A DNA stretch of 64,000 nucleotides from Streptomyces griseocarneus (GCA_003674045.1 PENC01000005.1:248001-312000); one strand, 5' to 3'; positions 54,528 to 63,817 are shown, counted from the first letter of the stretch. Program-made: numbers and translations. The notes: generated by a model not told the origin, from the sequence alone.

Positions 54528-55513
54528 CGCAGGGCCACCCTTCGGTCGGCGAGGGCGTAGAGCGTGTCGCCGATGATGTTGGCGACCACGACGGCGGCGC
54601 CGATGAGCATCACGACGGCGACGACGACGGGCAGGTCGACCGTCTGCACGGAGCGTACGAGCATCTGCCCGACGCCCGGAAGGCCGAACATCGTCTCGGT
54701 GAGCATCGTGCCGCCGATGAGCGACCCGAAGTCGGCGGCCGTCATGGCGACGATCGGGGCGACGGCGCCGCGCAGCGCGTGCTTGCCGATGATCGCCCGC
54801 TCGGAGACGCCGTAGGCCCGGAACGTGCGGACGTGGTCCTCGGCGAGCGTCTCCAGCATGGAGCTGCGGGTCATCCTGGCGTAGATCGACGCTCCGAGCA
54901 GGGCGAGCGTGACCCAGGGCAGCAGCATGTTCCAGGCCCACTGCTCGGGGTCGTCGGTCAGCGGCACGTAGGACGGGAAGGGCAGCCACTCCAGGTAGGC
55001 GCAGAAGAGCATCATCAGGGCGAGGCCGCTGACGAAGACCGGCGTCGCCGTGCCCGCGAGGCTGAGCCAGATCAGCGCGCGCTCCAGGAGGCCGCCGCGC
55101 CGGACGACGGCCAGCAGGCCGATGCCCACGCCCAGCAGCAGCCACAGGACGACCACGCCGACGGACAGGGAGAGCGTGGCGGGCAGCCGCTCCGCGATCA
55201 GGTCGGTGACCTGCTGGTTGTTCTGGTAGGACAGGCCGAAGCAGGGCGCGTCGCAGTGCATCGTGCCGGTGCCCGTGGAGTAGTCGTGCCCCACGAAGAT
55301 GCCCTGCAGGAAGTGCCAGTACTGCACGTACACCGGGTCGTTCAGGCCCAGTTGCTCGCGGACCTGGCGGAGCTGTTCGGGGTTGCAGCGCGGGCCGCAC
55401 GCGAGCTTCGCGGGGTCGCCGGGGGCGACGTAGAAGATCGCGTAGACGACCACGGAGATCACGAGCAGCACGAGGACGGCGCCGAGCGCGCGGCGCAGGA
55501 AGTACAGGCTCAT
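54524..55513 (-). CDS. Oligopeptide ABC permease (DppB type)
   Basis: Inner-membrane permease of 329 residues. Helices include LRRALGAVLVLLVISVVVYAI and SVGVVVLWLLLGVGIG. The EAA loop is near LETLAEDHVRTFRAYGVSER. A long first extracytoplasmic loop contains four Cys (CGPRCNPEQ, MHCDAPCFGL), unusual for the family and capable of disulfides. ATG 55513 overlaps the DppC-like stop. Substrate is not determined. Confidence 0.92.
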
Positions 55514-56523
55514 GCCGCGCCCCCCTTGACCTTCTTGGCCGCCCTGCGCTTCTTGGAACGGCCGACGCCCAGCCGGGACTTCTCGCGCGGGTCGAGCGCG
55601 ATGCGCACGGCGTCGCCGAGCACGGTGAAGGCCAGCGAGGTGACGAGCAGCATCAGCGCGGGGAGCACCACGTACATGGGGTCCGTGCGGAACCACGTCG
55701 TGGCCGACGACAGCATCTGGCCCCAGGACGGGGTCGGGGGCTTGACGCCGACCCCGAGGAACGACATGGACGCCTCCAGGACGATGTTGTTCGACAGCAG
55801 GTAGGCGACGTAGGTGAGCACGGGCGCGGCGAGGCCGGGCAGCAGTTCGCGCCGGGCGACGCGCCAGGTCGAACCGCCCGCGAGGCGGGCCGCCGAGACG
55901 TAGTCGAGCTTCTTCAGGCCGAGCGCCTGGGCGCGTACGACGCGGGCGAGGCCGCCCCAGGCGACCAGGCCGATGACGACGACGAGCAGCGCCGGCCGCG
56001 GGAAGTCGGGGGGCACGACGGCGGTCAGGGCGACCGCGAAGACCAGCAGGGGCATCGCGATCATCACCTCGGTGACGCCGTTGAGCAGCCCTTCCACGAA
56101 GCGGTTGCCGAGCGCGGCCGCGAGGCCCACGGTGACGGCGACGAGCACCTGCACCAGCGTGGCGCCGACGGCGACCATGAGCGAGACCCGCGCTCCGTAG
56201 AGGAGGCGGACGAACAGGTCGCGCCCGGTGCCCGGTTCGACGCCGAGCCAGTGGTCGGCGCTGATGCCGCCGAGCGAGCCGGTCGGCACGCCGCCGCGCG
56301 CGGAGTCGACGAGGGCATCGTGGTACGTGTTGGCGTCCTGGCCCTCCAGCGCGGCCAGCAGGGGCGCGCCGAGGGCGAGGAGGACGAGCAGGCCCAGCAC
56401 GGCGGCGGCCACGAGCGCGGACTTGCGCGCGCGCAGCCGCCGCCACACCTGCCGGGCGCCGGAGGCGGCGGCTCCGTTGGGAGTCACCGCCTCCGGTTCC
56501 TTGGTGCCGATGAGATCCGTCAC
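55510..56523 (-). CDS. Oligopeptide ABC permease (DppC type)
   Basis: Permease of 337 residues. N-terminal helix SALVAAAVLGLLVLLALGAPL, then VSLMVAVGATLVQVLVAVT. The EAA-loop-equivalent is ARVVRAQALGLKKLDYVSAAR. The C-terminal tail is very basic (RLGVGRSKKRRAAKKVK), which is not typical and may interact with membrane or ATPase. Overlaps the substrate-binding gene by 4 nt. Partner of the DppB-type permease. Confidence 0.92.
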   Translation of the reverse strand: MTDLIGTKEPEAVTPNGAAASGARQVWRRLRARKSALVAAAVLGLLVLLALGAPLLAALEGQDANTYHDALVDSARGGVPTGSLGGISADHWLGVEPGTGRDLFVRLLYGARVSLMVAVGATLVQVLVAVTVGLAAALGNRFVEGLLNGVTEVMIAMPLLVFAVALTAVVPPDFPRPALLVVVIGLVAWGGLARVVRAQALGLKKLDYVSAARLAGGSTWRVARRELLPGLAAPVLTYVAYLLSNNIVLEASMSFLGVGVKPPTPSWGQMLSSATTWFRTDPMYVVLPALMLLVTSLAFTVLGDAVRIALDPREKSRLGVGRSKKRRAAKKVKGGAA

Positions 56524-58241
56524 TTGACCGAGACCTGCGAGATGTCGAGGACTCCGGTCCAGTCGCTGATGACGACGTTCTTGACGTCCTTGCCGTAGAG
56601 GCGCTTGTAGACGGGGTGGAACAGCGGCACGGTCAGGGCCTGCTCACCGACGGTGCGGTCGAGGGCACCCCAGCGCTTGGCGGCCTCGGCGTGGTCGGTC
56701 AGCTTGTTGATGGCGTCGATCTCGTCGTTGACCTTGGAGTCGTCGAGCTGCGCGGTGTTGTAGTTGGAGGCGTCCTTGACGATCTGGCGGCCGTCGAATA
56801 TAGGGGCGAGGAAGGGCCCGCCGGACGGCCAGTCGGCGCCCCAGTGGGCGAGGAAGAGGTCCGGCTGGGTGCTGAGCTTGTGGACCTTCTCGTCGTAGTC
56901 GTTGAACTCCAGGCCCTGGAGCTTGACCGTGATGCCCGCCTGCTTGAGCGCGGCCTGGATCGCGGTGGCGATCTCGGGGCTGGTCTCGAAGTCCTGGGCC
57001 GTGGAGTGCGTGAGGGTGATCTCCAGGCCGTTCTCGTAACCGGCCTCCTTCAGCAGCTCCTTGGCCTTCTCCGGGTTGCCGGTGGCGCCCGCCGGGAAGT
57101 GGTCGTAGGGCGTGTAGCCGAAGGACTTCTGGTTGGGCAGGAAGGTCGTCGCGGGCTCGGCGAGCGAGGAGCCGCCCGCCGCGTTCACCACGCTGGTGCG
57201 GTTGATCGCGTACGCGATGGCCTGGCGGACCTTCGGGTTGTCGAAGGGCTTCGCCTTCGGGTTGAAGGCCAGGTAGTTGGTGTAGCCGAAGTGGCCGGTG
57301 CCGACCCGGGAGGCCAGCTTCTTGTCGCCGGTGACCTGGGCGAGCTCGGCCGGTCCGAGGTTGTTGTCGGTGGTGATCGCGGCGGCGTCGGCACCCTGGC
57401 CGGTGGACAGCCGCTGGTTGATGACCGCGGAGTTCAGGCCCGCCTGCACGTCGATGGTGTCGGGGTAGGCGTGGCGCTCCTTGTCCGTCTCCTCCGACCA
57501 GTTGGGGTTGCGGTCCAGCGTCAGGTGCTCGCCGTCGTTGACGTTCTTGACGACCTTGTACGGGCCGGACGAGACCGGGTGCTCGGCGTACTTGGCGCCG
57601 GTGTCCTTGGCCTTGGGCACCGGGGCGAACTGGGTCTGGGTGGCGACATAGGGGAAGTCGCCCTCGGGCTTGCGGAGATGGAAGACGATCGTCTTGGCGT
57701 CCGGGGTCTCGATCGAGTCGAGGCCCTTCTTCTCCTTGTAGATGCCCTGGTAGTTCTCGCCGCCGACGAGCCAGTCGCGCAGGTAGGGGGCGCCGCCGGA
57801 GAGTTCGGGGGCGAAGGAGCGCTCGATGCCGTACTTGATGTCGGCGGTGGTGATGGGCGAGCCGTCCTCGTACTTCAGCCCGTCCTTCAGGGTGAACGTC
57901 CAGGTCTTGGCGTCGTCGCTGGGCCTGCCCGTGTCGGTGGCGAGGTCGGGGACGACCTTGGTGCCCTCGGCGCCGTTGGCCCGGTGACGAGTGGTCAGGG
58001 TGCGGAAGACCAGCGAAGGAACGTTTCCTCCGCCCGAGGTGTAGAGCCGCGCGGGGTCGAACTGCTTCTGGGGCTGCCTGTTGAGAACGGTCAGGGTGCC
58101 GCCCTTCTGCGGCGCGCCGTCGGCGCCGGAGCCCTTGCTGTCGCCGCTCTTCTCGGGGCCGCACGCCGCGGCGCCGCCGAGCAGGACGACGCTGACGGCT
58201 ACCGCGGCCACGCGGCGTGACGTGGCGGGAAGTTGACGCAT
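56520..58241 (-). CDS. Family-5 extracellular solute-binding lipoprotein
   Basis: Substrate-binding protein of 573 residues. The signal ends in SVVLLGGAAACGPE, a lipobox Cys near 27. GGTLTVLNRQPQKQFDPARL then VVPDLATD is the SBP_bac_5 N-terminal block; further landmarks are PYDHFPAGATGNPEKAKELL and FLAHWGADWPSGG. It heads the ABC operon, with four successive 4-nt overlaps downstream. ATG 58241 is supported by AAGG about 10 nt upstream. Confidence 0.93.
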   Translation of the reverse strand: MRQLPATSRRVAAVAVSVVLLGGAAACGPEKSGDSKGSGADGAPQKGGTLTVLNRQPQKQFDPARLYTSGGGNVPSLVFRTLTTRHRANGAEGTKVVPDLATDTGRPSDDAKTWTFTLKDGLKYEDGSPITTADIKYGIERSFAPELSGGAPYLRDWLVGGENYQGIYKEKKGLDSIETPDAKTIVFHLRKPEGDFPYVATQTQFAPVPKAKDTGAKYAEHPVSSGPYKVVKNVNDGEHLTLDRNPNWSEETDKERHAYPDTIDVQAGLNSAVINQRLSTGQGADAAAITTDNNLGPAELAQVTGDKKLASRVGTGHFGYTNYLAFNPKAKPFDNPKVRQAIAYAINRTSVVNAAGGSSLAEPATTFLPNQKSFGYTPYDHFPAGATGNPEKAKELLKEAGYENGLEITLTHSTAQDFETSPEIATAIQAALKQAGITVKLQGLEFNDYDEKVHKLSTQPDLFLAHWGADWPSGGPFLAPIFDGRQIVKDASNYNTAQLDDSKVNDEIDAINKLTDHAEAAKRWGALDRTVGEQALTVPLFHPVYKRLYGKDVKNVVISDWTGVLDISQVSVK

Positions 58242-58404
58242 GACAAAGAGGCCTTTCGCGGGGTTGGACGGACGAAAGCGAGCGGAAAGCACCCACGGAA
58301 GGCGGTTCGAGGAGCGCGCGGCAGGCCGCAGGACCGCCCCCGGCGGACGCGACGCTAGTGCGCGATGGCGCAGCGCGGAAGTGCGCGGGGGAGTTAGACC
58401 GGTC

Positions 58405-58497
58405 TCAGCGACAGAGGATGTCGGCGACGCAGTGCGCGGCCACGCCGATCAGCGCCAGCTCGAAGCCGGCGATCTCGGGGGCGTGGCGGTGCGACAT
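58405..58497 (-). CDS. Candidate 30-aa leader peptide upstream of the oligopeptide ABC operon
   Basis: Short ORF MSHRHAPEIAGFELALIGVA... ending HCVADILCR, 30 residues with two Cys and several His. It lies 163 nt upstream of the substrate-binding gene's start. Candidate promoter elements TTGAGA (58539-58544) and GAATTT (58515-58520), 18-bp spacing, precede it. Ribosome-site evidence is weak and an overlapping 18-codon frame (beginning MFCACR) exists, so which is translated is not certain. Cys-containing leader peptides controlling sulfur or peptide genes are known in actinobacteria; role here is inference. Confidence 0.45.
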   Translation of the reverse strand: MSHRHAPEIAGFELALIGVAAHCVADILCR

Positions 58498-58627
58498 GCG
58501 CAGAACATTGGTCGAAATTCCGCCCAGTGGCAAAGGTGTCTCAAAAGCAGAGATGAAGCGTCCTGCTAAGTGAGACTTTGGATCACTTTCGGGTGGAGCT
58601 GTCCGGTGTTTTCCGGTCTTCCGCTTT

Positions 58628-58667
58628 CCGGGGCCCGGCCCGGGCTTCCGCCCCCGCCGGGCCCCGG
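58628..58667 (-). terminator. Terminator of the DUF3152 gene
   Basis: 12-bp perfect stem (58628-58639 with 58656-58667, CCGGGGCCCGGC/GCCGGGCCCCGG) with a 16-nt loop, directly downstream of the minus-strand stop. Confidence 0.8.
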
Positions 58668-58681
58668 CTACTGGTCCTCGG

Positions 58682-59956
58682 CTACTGGTCCTCCGGGCCC
58701 GGGAAGGGCCAGGGGTTCGGGCGGCAGACCAGGTCGCCCGTGTTGAGGAACTTCGTCTGCTGCATCATCACCGGCGCCAGGGCGCCCTGCCGGGGGCAGC
58801 TCTCGTGGTCGTGCCCGAGGCGGTGGCCGACCTCGTGGTTGATCAGCATCTGCCGGTACGTGTGCATCTTGTCGCCGTAGGTCTGGGCGCCCTGGGCCCA
58901 GCGATAGGCGTTGATCATGACGCGGTCGGTCGCGGCGGAGTCGCAGGAGACGTTGTCCTCGGTGGTGTCCAGGCCCGACTTGGCACACCAGGTGGCCGTG
59001 GTGCCGGGAGTGGCCAGGGTGATCACGAACTTGGCGTCGCCGGACGAGACACGTTCGAACGTCCTGGTGCCGCCGTGGCCCCAGCTGCGGTCGTCGTTCA
59101 GCGTCTTCTGGACGGCCGCGGCGAAGAGCTCGCCGTCGAGCGGGAGCCCCTTCTCCACGTCAACGCGGTAACGGATCCTTTCACCCTTACCGGGGGCCGG
59201 GTCATGGCCGCCGACGGTCGTGAACTCACCCGATCCGTGCGCCTTCTCCTCCAGCGGGTACTTGGCGGCCATCTTCTGCTCGTACGTGACCGGGGTGGGG
59301 ACGACGCCCTTCGGGGTGGGTCTGTCGTCGGAGCGGGAGGCGGCGTCCGGACTGTTCCGCTCCATGTCGGCGGAGCGCGCCTGCGCCTTGCTGTCCGTGC
59401 TGTCGTCGACCTGGCCCGCGACGGTGACGGCCAGCACGGCCGTGACCAGCGCCGCGGCGACACCGGTCGCGGTACGCGCCACGGCCGGGCCCGACCTGGC
59501 GGGAGCGGCCCTGCGCCGCGAGGGCACGGCCCTCACCTCCGGCCGGGGCGCGGGCACGCGCGCGTGAGGTGCGGCAGCGGCGGGAGTACCGCCGCCGTGC
59601 CCGTGCGCCGCCGGGGGCGCATATCCGGGCTGCTGCTGGGAAGGCTGATGGAGCGGCTGGTGCTCAGCGGGGGCTCCGGAGGGGTAGGAGGGACTGCCGA
59701 CGACAGCGTAGGCCGGGTCCGTGCCCGCTCCTTGACCGCGCTGCACCCCGATGACGCCCCAGCCGATGCCCTGAGCCTGCGGTCCGGACCACCCGTCGTG
59801 CACGGACCGCTCCCCCGTGCCGTACGACGGGGCGGGCTCCTCGGCGGCCTCGGTCCCGTCGGCGGGCGTGGCCCGGCGGCGGCCCGGTCCCCGCCCGGGG
59901 TCCGCTGCCGGGGACCGGCGCGGGGTATGGGAGGCGCGTGCGCTGTGTTTACCCAC
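58682..59956 (-). CDS. DUF3152 protein with HExxH zinc-protease motif
   Basis: Protein of 424 residues. The N-terminal ~145 residues are cytosolic, Pro/Gln/Ala-rich and disordered-looking. One transmembrane helix follows (TATGVAAALVTAVLAVTVAG). The extracytoplasmic DUF3152 domain has RIRYRVDVEKGLPLDG and the HEVGHRLGHDHESC motif, an HExxHxxGxxH zincin-type site. GTG 59956 overlaps the preceding hydrolase stop by 8 nt and gives the MGKHSARASH start typical of this family; GTG 60016 is also in frame. Syntenic with Rv3207c from memory. Proteolytic activity is unproven. Confidence 0.86.
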   Translation of the reverse strand: MGKHSARASHTPRRSPAADPGRGPGRRRATPADGTEAAEEPAPSYGTGERSVHDGWSGPQAQGIGWGVIGVQRGQGAGTDPAYAVVGSPSYPSGAPAEHQPLHQPSQQQPGYAPPAAHGHGGGTPAAAAPHARVPAPRPEVRAVPSRRRAAPARSGPAVARTATGVAAALVTAVLAVTVAGQVDDSTDSKAQARSADMERNSPDAASRSDDRPTPKGVVPTPVTYEQKMAAKYPLEEKAHGSGEFTTVGGHDPAPGKGERIRYRVDVEKGLPLDGELFAAAVQKTLNDDRSWGHGGTRTFERVSSGDAKFVITLATPGTTATWCAKSGLDTTEDNVSCDSAATDRVMINAYRWAQGAQTYGDKMHTYRQMLINHEVGHRLGHDHESCPRQGALAPVMMQQTKFLNTGDLVCRPNPWPFPGPEDQ

Positions 59957-60935
59957 GAGGCGTGGCGCTCCGTTCGGCAGTGGCGGCGGTGTCCGCGAGG
60001 AGGTCGCGGAAGGCACGAGCCACCGCGTCCGGGTCCTCCATCATGGCGACATGTCCTGATTCCAGGAGCGTCAACAACCGCGAGTCGCGGAAACTCTTGC
60101 TCGCGCGGGCGGCCATGCGGAAGGAGACCAGCTGGTCGCGCTTTCCGTAGACGAGCAGCGTGGGGGCGAGGACCTTCTCGGCCTGGCGCCACAGCGAGTG
60201 CTGGCCGCCGAGCGTGTAGGCGTCGACGATGCCCCGCGCGCCGCGTGTCATGACCTCCCAGAAATAGGGCAGCTCCAGGCGGCGTTCGAACTCCTCGACG
60301 GCCCGGCCGAACTCCTCGGGCGTCACCCGTCCGGGGTCGCCGTAGCAGAGCGCCAGTACCTCGCGCGTGCGCCGCTCGGCCGTCCACTCCCTGGTCGCGC
60401 GGGCGAAGAGGGAGGCGATGCCCGGCACGGCCAGCAGCCCGGTGGGCACGGCCGTGCGCTGCGGGCGCAGCTCGGGGAGCGCGGGCGAGACGAGGGTGAG
60501 CGTGCGCACCAGGTCGGGGCGGACCGCGGCGACGCGGGTGACGATCGCGCCGCCCATGGAATTGCCCACCAGGTGGACGGGGCCGCGCCCGCTCGCGTCC
60601 AGATAGCGGATGATCACGCGGGCGTAGCCGGTGACGGAGAAGTCGGCGTCGTCCGGCGGCGGGGAGTCGCCGAAGCCGGGCAGGTCGAGGGCCTCGGCGT
60701 CGACGTGCCCCGCGAGCCGCTCCATCAGGGCGGACCAGTTCTGCGAGGAGCCGCCGAGGCCGTGCACGCAGAGCGCGGGCGGCAGCCCTTCCTGGAGAGG
60801 AGCCCGGGAGCGCACCGCGAGGGTGATGCCCGGGAGCGTCACCGTGCGGACGTCCTCGCCCCGGCCGACCCAGGAGGGCCGCCCCGGCGGCACCACGGGG
60901 ACGGCGCGGGCATCGGGCGACTCGGTCGAAGACAT
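59949..60935 (-). CDS. Cytosolic alpha/beta hydrolase
   Basis: Alpha/beta hydrolase of 328 residues. LCVHGLGGSSQNWSAL is the oxyanion-hole HG motif, LVGNSMGGAIVTR the nucleophile elbow (Ser), LLVYGKRDQLVS the acid and LLESGHVAMMEDP the catalytic His. No signal peptide. Start near ATG 60935. Overlaps the DUF3152 gene by 8 nt, so probably one operon. Substrate unknown; resembles lipase/esterase-type members. Confidence 0.91.
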   Translation of the reverse strand: MSSTESPDARAVPVVPPGRPSWVGRGEDVRTVTLPGITLAVRSRAPLQEGLPPALCVHGLGGSSQNWSALMERLAGHVDAEALDLPGFGDSPPPDDADFSVTGYARVIIRYLDASGRGPVHLVGNSMGGAIVTRVAAVRPDLVRTLTLVSPALPELRPQRTAVPTGLLAVPGIASLFARATREWTAERRTREVLALCYGDPGRVTPEEFGRAVEEFERRLELPYFWEVMTRGARGIVDAYTLGGQHSLWRQAEKVLAPTLLVYGKRDQLVSFRMAARASKSFRDSRLLTLLESGHVAMMEDPDAVARAFRDLLADTAATAERSATPRG

Positions 60936-61067
60936 GCGGGCAATGTTACGAGACGATCACGCCCGGACTCCTGTGGTGGGCGTCACAGATCACCTGGCGT
61001 TGCGGGTTCGGCTCTCCTAGGCTCGTACCACGGAGTAAGAGGGCTTCCTCCCTGGAAGGGGTACCGC

Positions 61068-61289
61068 ATGCCCGTTGATCCGACCGACCCGGACACCTTC
61101 GAGGACGAGGACGCGACCGCCGCGGAGTTCGACGTCGAGGCCCCGGAGGCGGATACCGCCGAGCAGCACGCGGATCTCGCTCCGCGCCGGGACGACCCGC
61201 TGGAGCACGGCGACCCGGACAGCGCGGACGAGGCGGACCGTGCCGAGCAGGCGCGGGTCGTGGAGCTGGACGAGGACGACTACCGCTGA
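61068..61289 (+). CDS. Small highly acidic protein, 73 aa
   Basis: Protein of 73 residues with about 30 Asp/Glu and few hydrophobics, therefore likely disordered. It starts MPVDPTDPDTFEDED and ends VVELDEDDYR. ATG 61068 is preceded by GGAAGGGG. It sits between two divergent/unlinked genes with its own upstream sequence. No domain known. Composition resembles Streptomyces low-complexity acidic proteins; function not inferable. Confidence 0.7.
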   Translation: MPVDPTDPDTFEDEDATAAEFDVEAPEADTAEQHADLAPRRDDPLEHGDPDSADEADRAEQARVVELDEDDYR

Positions 61290-61392
61290 CGGGCCACGGC
61301 GTACCGACACGTCGTACCGAGGGGCCTCGGCCGGAGCCGGGGCGGCCGCGGCGGGCGTTCGGAGAGTGAGCTGCGTGACAATTGTCGGGATT

Positions 61393-61422
61393 TTGTTGAC
61401 TTCCCACAGCGTCCGGTAGATG
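61393..61422 (+). promoter_or_regulatory. Candidate promoter of the TetR gene
   Basis: TTGTTG (61393-61398) with TAGATG (61417-61422) at 18-bp spacing, or overlapping TTGACT (61396-61401) at 15 bp. It lies about 95 nt upstream of the chosen start and is the best promoter-like signal in the 226-nt gap. Confidence 0.5.
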
Positions 61423-61515
61423 AAATTCTCCGCTCCGGCCACGCACGGTTCGGTTACCCAAAAGTACGATGGCGGGCGCGGTGCACACCGTGCAGGAACA
61501 ATCATGGGAGGCGGC

Positions 61516-62151
61516 GTGACAGCCATCGAGCAGACCGAGGCGCGGCCGCGAGGCACGCGTCTGCCGCGCCGGGCCCGACGCAATCAGCTGCTGGGCGCGG
61601 CCCAGGAAGTCTTTGTGGCGCAGGGTTACCACGCGGCGGCGATGGACGACATCGCCGAGCGCGCGGGCGTCAGCAAGCCGGTGCTCTACCAGCACTTCCC
61701 CGGCAAGCTCGACCTCTACCTGGCCCTGCTGGACCAGCACTGCGAGGCCCTGCTGACCGCGGTCCGCACCGCGCTCGCCTCGACCCACGACAACAAGCAG
61801 CGCGTGGCGGCCACCATGGACGCCTACTTCGCGTACGTGGAGGACGAGGGCGGCGCCTTCCGCCTCGTCTTCGAGTCCGACCTCACCAACGAGCCCGCCG
61901 TGCGCGAGCGGGTCGACAAGGTGTCGCTGGAGTGCGCCGAGGAGATCAGCGCCGTCATCGCCGAGGACACCGGTCTGTCCAAGGACGAGGCGATGCTGCT
62001 GGCCGTGGGCCTGGGCGGCGTCTCCCAGGTCGTGGCGCGCTACTGGCTCTCCAGCGAGAGCACCGTCCCGCGCGACACGGCGGTACAGCTGCTGACGTCC
62101 CTGGCCTGGCGCGGCATCGCGGGCTTCCCGAAGAACACGACGGAGCACTAG
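61516..62151 (+). CDS. TetR-family transcriptional regulator
   Basis: Regulator of 211 residues. The N-terminal HTH is MDDIAERAGVSKPVLYQHFPGK, typical TetR. The C-terminal ligand-binding region is helical (AYFAYVEDEGGAFRLVFESD, LAVGLGGVSQVVARYWL). GTG 61516 has GGGAGG at 4-nt spacing and gives MTAIEQTEARPRG; ATG 61504 is also in frame. Corresponds in position to Rv3208 beside DUF3107. Ligand and targets unknown. Confidence 0.93.
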   Translation: MTAIEQTEARPRGTRLPRRARRNQLLGAAQEVFVAQGYHAAAMDDIAERAGVSKPVLYQHFPGKLDLYLALLDQHCEALLTAVRTALASTHDNKQRVAATMDAYFAYVEDEGGAFRLVFESDLTNEPAVRERVDKVSLECAEEISAVIAEDTGLSKDEAMLLAVGLGGVSQVVARYWLSSESTVPRDTAVQLLTSLAWRGIAGFPKNTTEH

Positions 62152-62270
62152 CGCGCCCGCGAGGCGCTCGCGTGTTCGCTGCCAGCGTGGCAGCGGCCGC
62201 TCTGCGGACGACCTTGCCGGGCTAATGTGTGCTGCGTACGGGACCCCAACCCTTTGGAGGGACAAAAGCC

Positions 62271-62498
62271 GTGGAGGTCAAGATCGGCGTGCAGCACGCG
62301 CCCCGCGAGATCGTTCTCGAGAGCGGGCAGTCTGCCGAAGACGTCGAGCGTGCCGTTGCCGACGCGCTGGGCGGCAAGTCTCAGCTGCTGAGCCTGGTGG
62401 ACGACCACGGCCGCAAGGTCCTGGTCCCGGCCGACCGGCTGGCCTACGTGGAGATCGGCGAGCCCACCTCTCGCAAGGTCGGCTTCAGCGCGGTCTGA
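62271..62498 (+). CDS. DUF3107 family small protein, 75 aa
   Basis: Small protein of 75 residues starting VEVKIGVQHAPREIVLE, with LLSLVDDHGRKVLVPADRLAYVEIG, typical of the actinobacterial DUF3107 family (M. tuberculosis Rv3208A/TB9.4 from memory). GTG 62271 follows TTTGGAGGG at 10-nt spacing. It lies 119 nt downstream of the TetR gene and is followed by a terminator. No biochemical function known. Confidence 0.9.
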   Translation: MEVKIGVQHAPREIVLESGQSAEDVERAVADALGGKSQLLSLVDDHGRKVLVPADRLAYVEIGEPTSRKVGFSAV

Positions 62499-62522
62499 GC
62501 CAGGCGAATCGCTTCGCGCGCG

Positions 62523-62562
62523 ACGGCGGGGCTCCGGTGCGGAATGCGCCGGGCCCCGCCGT
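62523..62562 (+). terminator. Terminator after DUF3107 gene
   Basis: 10-bp stem ACGGCGGGGC/GCCCCGCCGT (62523-62532 with 62553-62562) with TTGTCG following on the plus strand. Confidence 0.8.
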
Positions 62563-62730
62563 TGTCGTAGCTGGAGAGTCATAGCCGGCGAACGGCGGAC
62601 GTGCAGGTGGCCGCCGGTGCCGAGGGAGACCCCGGCGAGGGTTGCCGGACCTTCCCGAGGGGTAGGACGGCTTCGACCGATTTGCACCTGCCCCTCGTCC
62701 GCTCCTCGTTCCGCACGGGAGGAAGTGACC

Positions 62731-63009
62731 ATGATCCTCTGGGAAGCGCTCGGCTCGGTCCTCATCGGCCTCGCCGTCTCGTACGGCGCCCTGCGCTGGC
62801 TGCCCGCCCGCTACGGGCAGTTCCGCCCCCGGAGTCTGGCCCTGGCGACGGGCCCGGTCGCCGCGCTCTTCGGTGCCCTGATCGCGCACTCCGTGCTGGG
62901 TCCCCGCCACACGGCCGCCGTGCTGGCGGTCTCGCTCGGGGTGTCCGTCGCCCTGCTCTCGCTGCTGGTACGACAGGCGGATCGGCCGCGGCGATCAGCC
63001 ACGGCCTGA
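62731..63009 (+). CDS. Small membrane protein, 92 aa
   Basis: Protein of 92 residues with three predicted helices (ALGSVLIGLAVSYGALRW, LALATGPVAALFGALIAHSVL, AAVLAVSLGVSVALLSLLV) and a short basic C-terminus. ATG 62731 has GGGAGGAA at about 8-nt spacing, a strong ribosome site. It converges on the ferritin-like gene. No known family recognised. Confidence 0.82.
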   Translation: MILWEALGSVLIGLAVSYGALRWLPARYGQFRPRSLALATGPVAALFGALIAHSVLGPRHTAAVLAVSLGVSVALLSLLVRQADRPRRSATA

Positions 63010-63070
63010 CCGGGCCCGCCCGGCTCGGGGGCGCGTCATGCGCCGCGGACGGCCGGACGGGCGGGGCGTA

Positions 63071-63817
63071 TCAGGCCGCGAGGCCCAGCGCGGCCATGCG
63101 CTTGGTGTGCGCCTCGGTGATCCGGGAGAACATCTTGCCGACCTCGGCGAGGTCGAAGCCGTCGGCCACGCCACCGACCAGCATCGTCGACAGCGCGTCA
63201 CGGTCGGCGACCACACGCTGCGCCTGCGAGAGCGCCTCGCCCATCAGCCGGCGCGCCCACAGCGCGAGCCTGCCGCCGACGCGGGGTTCCGCCTCGATCG
63301 CGGCACGCACCTTCTCGACCGCGAAGCTCGCGTGCCCGGTGTCGTCGAGGACGCCGAGGACCAGCGCCCGGGTGTCGGAGTCGAGGCGGACGGCCACCTC
63401 GCGGTAGAAGTCACTCGCGATCGAGTCGCCCACGTACGCCTTGACCAGGCCCTCCAGCCAGTCCGAGGGCGCCGTCTGGCGGTGGAACTCGTCCAGGGCC
63501 GCGGCGAAGGGCTCCATCGCGCCGGTCGGCTCCGTGTCGATGGCCGCGAGGCGGTCGCGCAGCTGCTGGAAGTGCTGGAACTCCGCCGCCGCCATCTTCG
63601 CCAGCTCGGCCTTGTCGTCCAGCGTGGGCGCCAGCTTGGCGTCCTCGGCGAGCCGCTCGAAGGCGGCCAGCTCGCCGTAGGCGAGGGCACCCAGCAGATC
63701 GACGACCGCCGCCCGGTACTGCGGGTCGGCGGACGCCTGCGACCAGTCCTGGGCGGCGATCCCGGTGTGTTCTCCGGCGGACTCGGGGGCGTTCTCAGCG
63801 TTGTCGGGCGTCTCCAT
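63071..63817 (-). CDS. Ferritin-like-fold protein
   Basis: Protein of 248 residues with a four-helix ferritin-like fold. Iron-ligand-type residues appear in AAEFQHFQQLRDRL (E..H) and DDTGHASFAVEKVRAAIE (H...E). ATG 63817 (METPDNAENAPES) is chosen; the open frame extends to 63907. Located as Rv3210c is beside the TetR/DUF3107 genes in mycobacteria (from memory). Hydroxylase or oxidase activity is possible but not shown. Confidence 0.85.
   Translation of the reverse strand: METPDNAENAPESAGEHTGIAAQDWSQASADPQYRAAVVDLLGALAYGELAAFERLAEDAKLAPTLDDKAELAKMAAAEFQHFQQLRDRLAAIDTEPTGAMEPFAAALDEFHRQTAPSDWLEGLVKAYVGDSIASDFYREVAVRLDSDTRALVLGVLDDTGHASFAVEKVRAAIEAEPRVGGRLALWARRLMGEALSQAQRVVADRDALSTMLVGGVADGFDLAEVGKMFSRITEAHTKRMAALGLAA

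Noticed and set aside
58578..58880. 100-codon plus-strand frame
   Set aside because: It overlaps the DUF3152 3' end and terminator and has no ribosome site or family.
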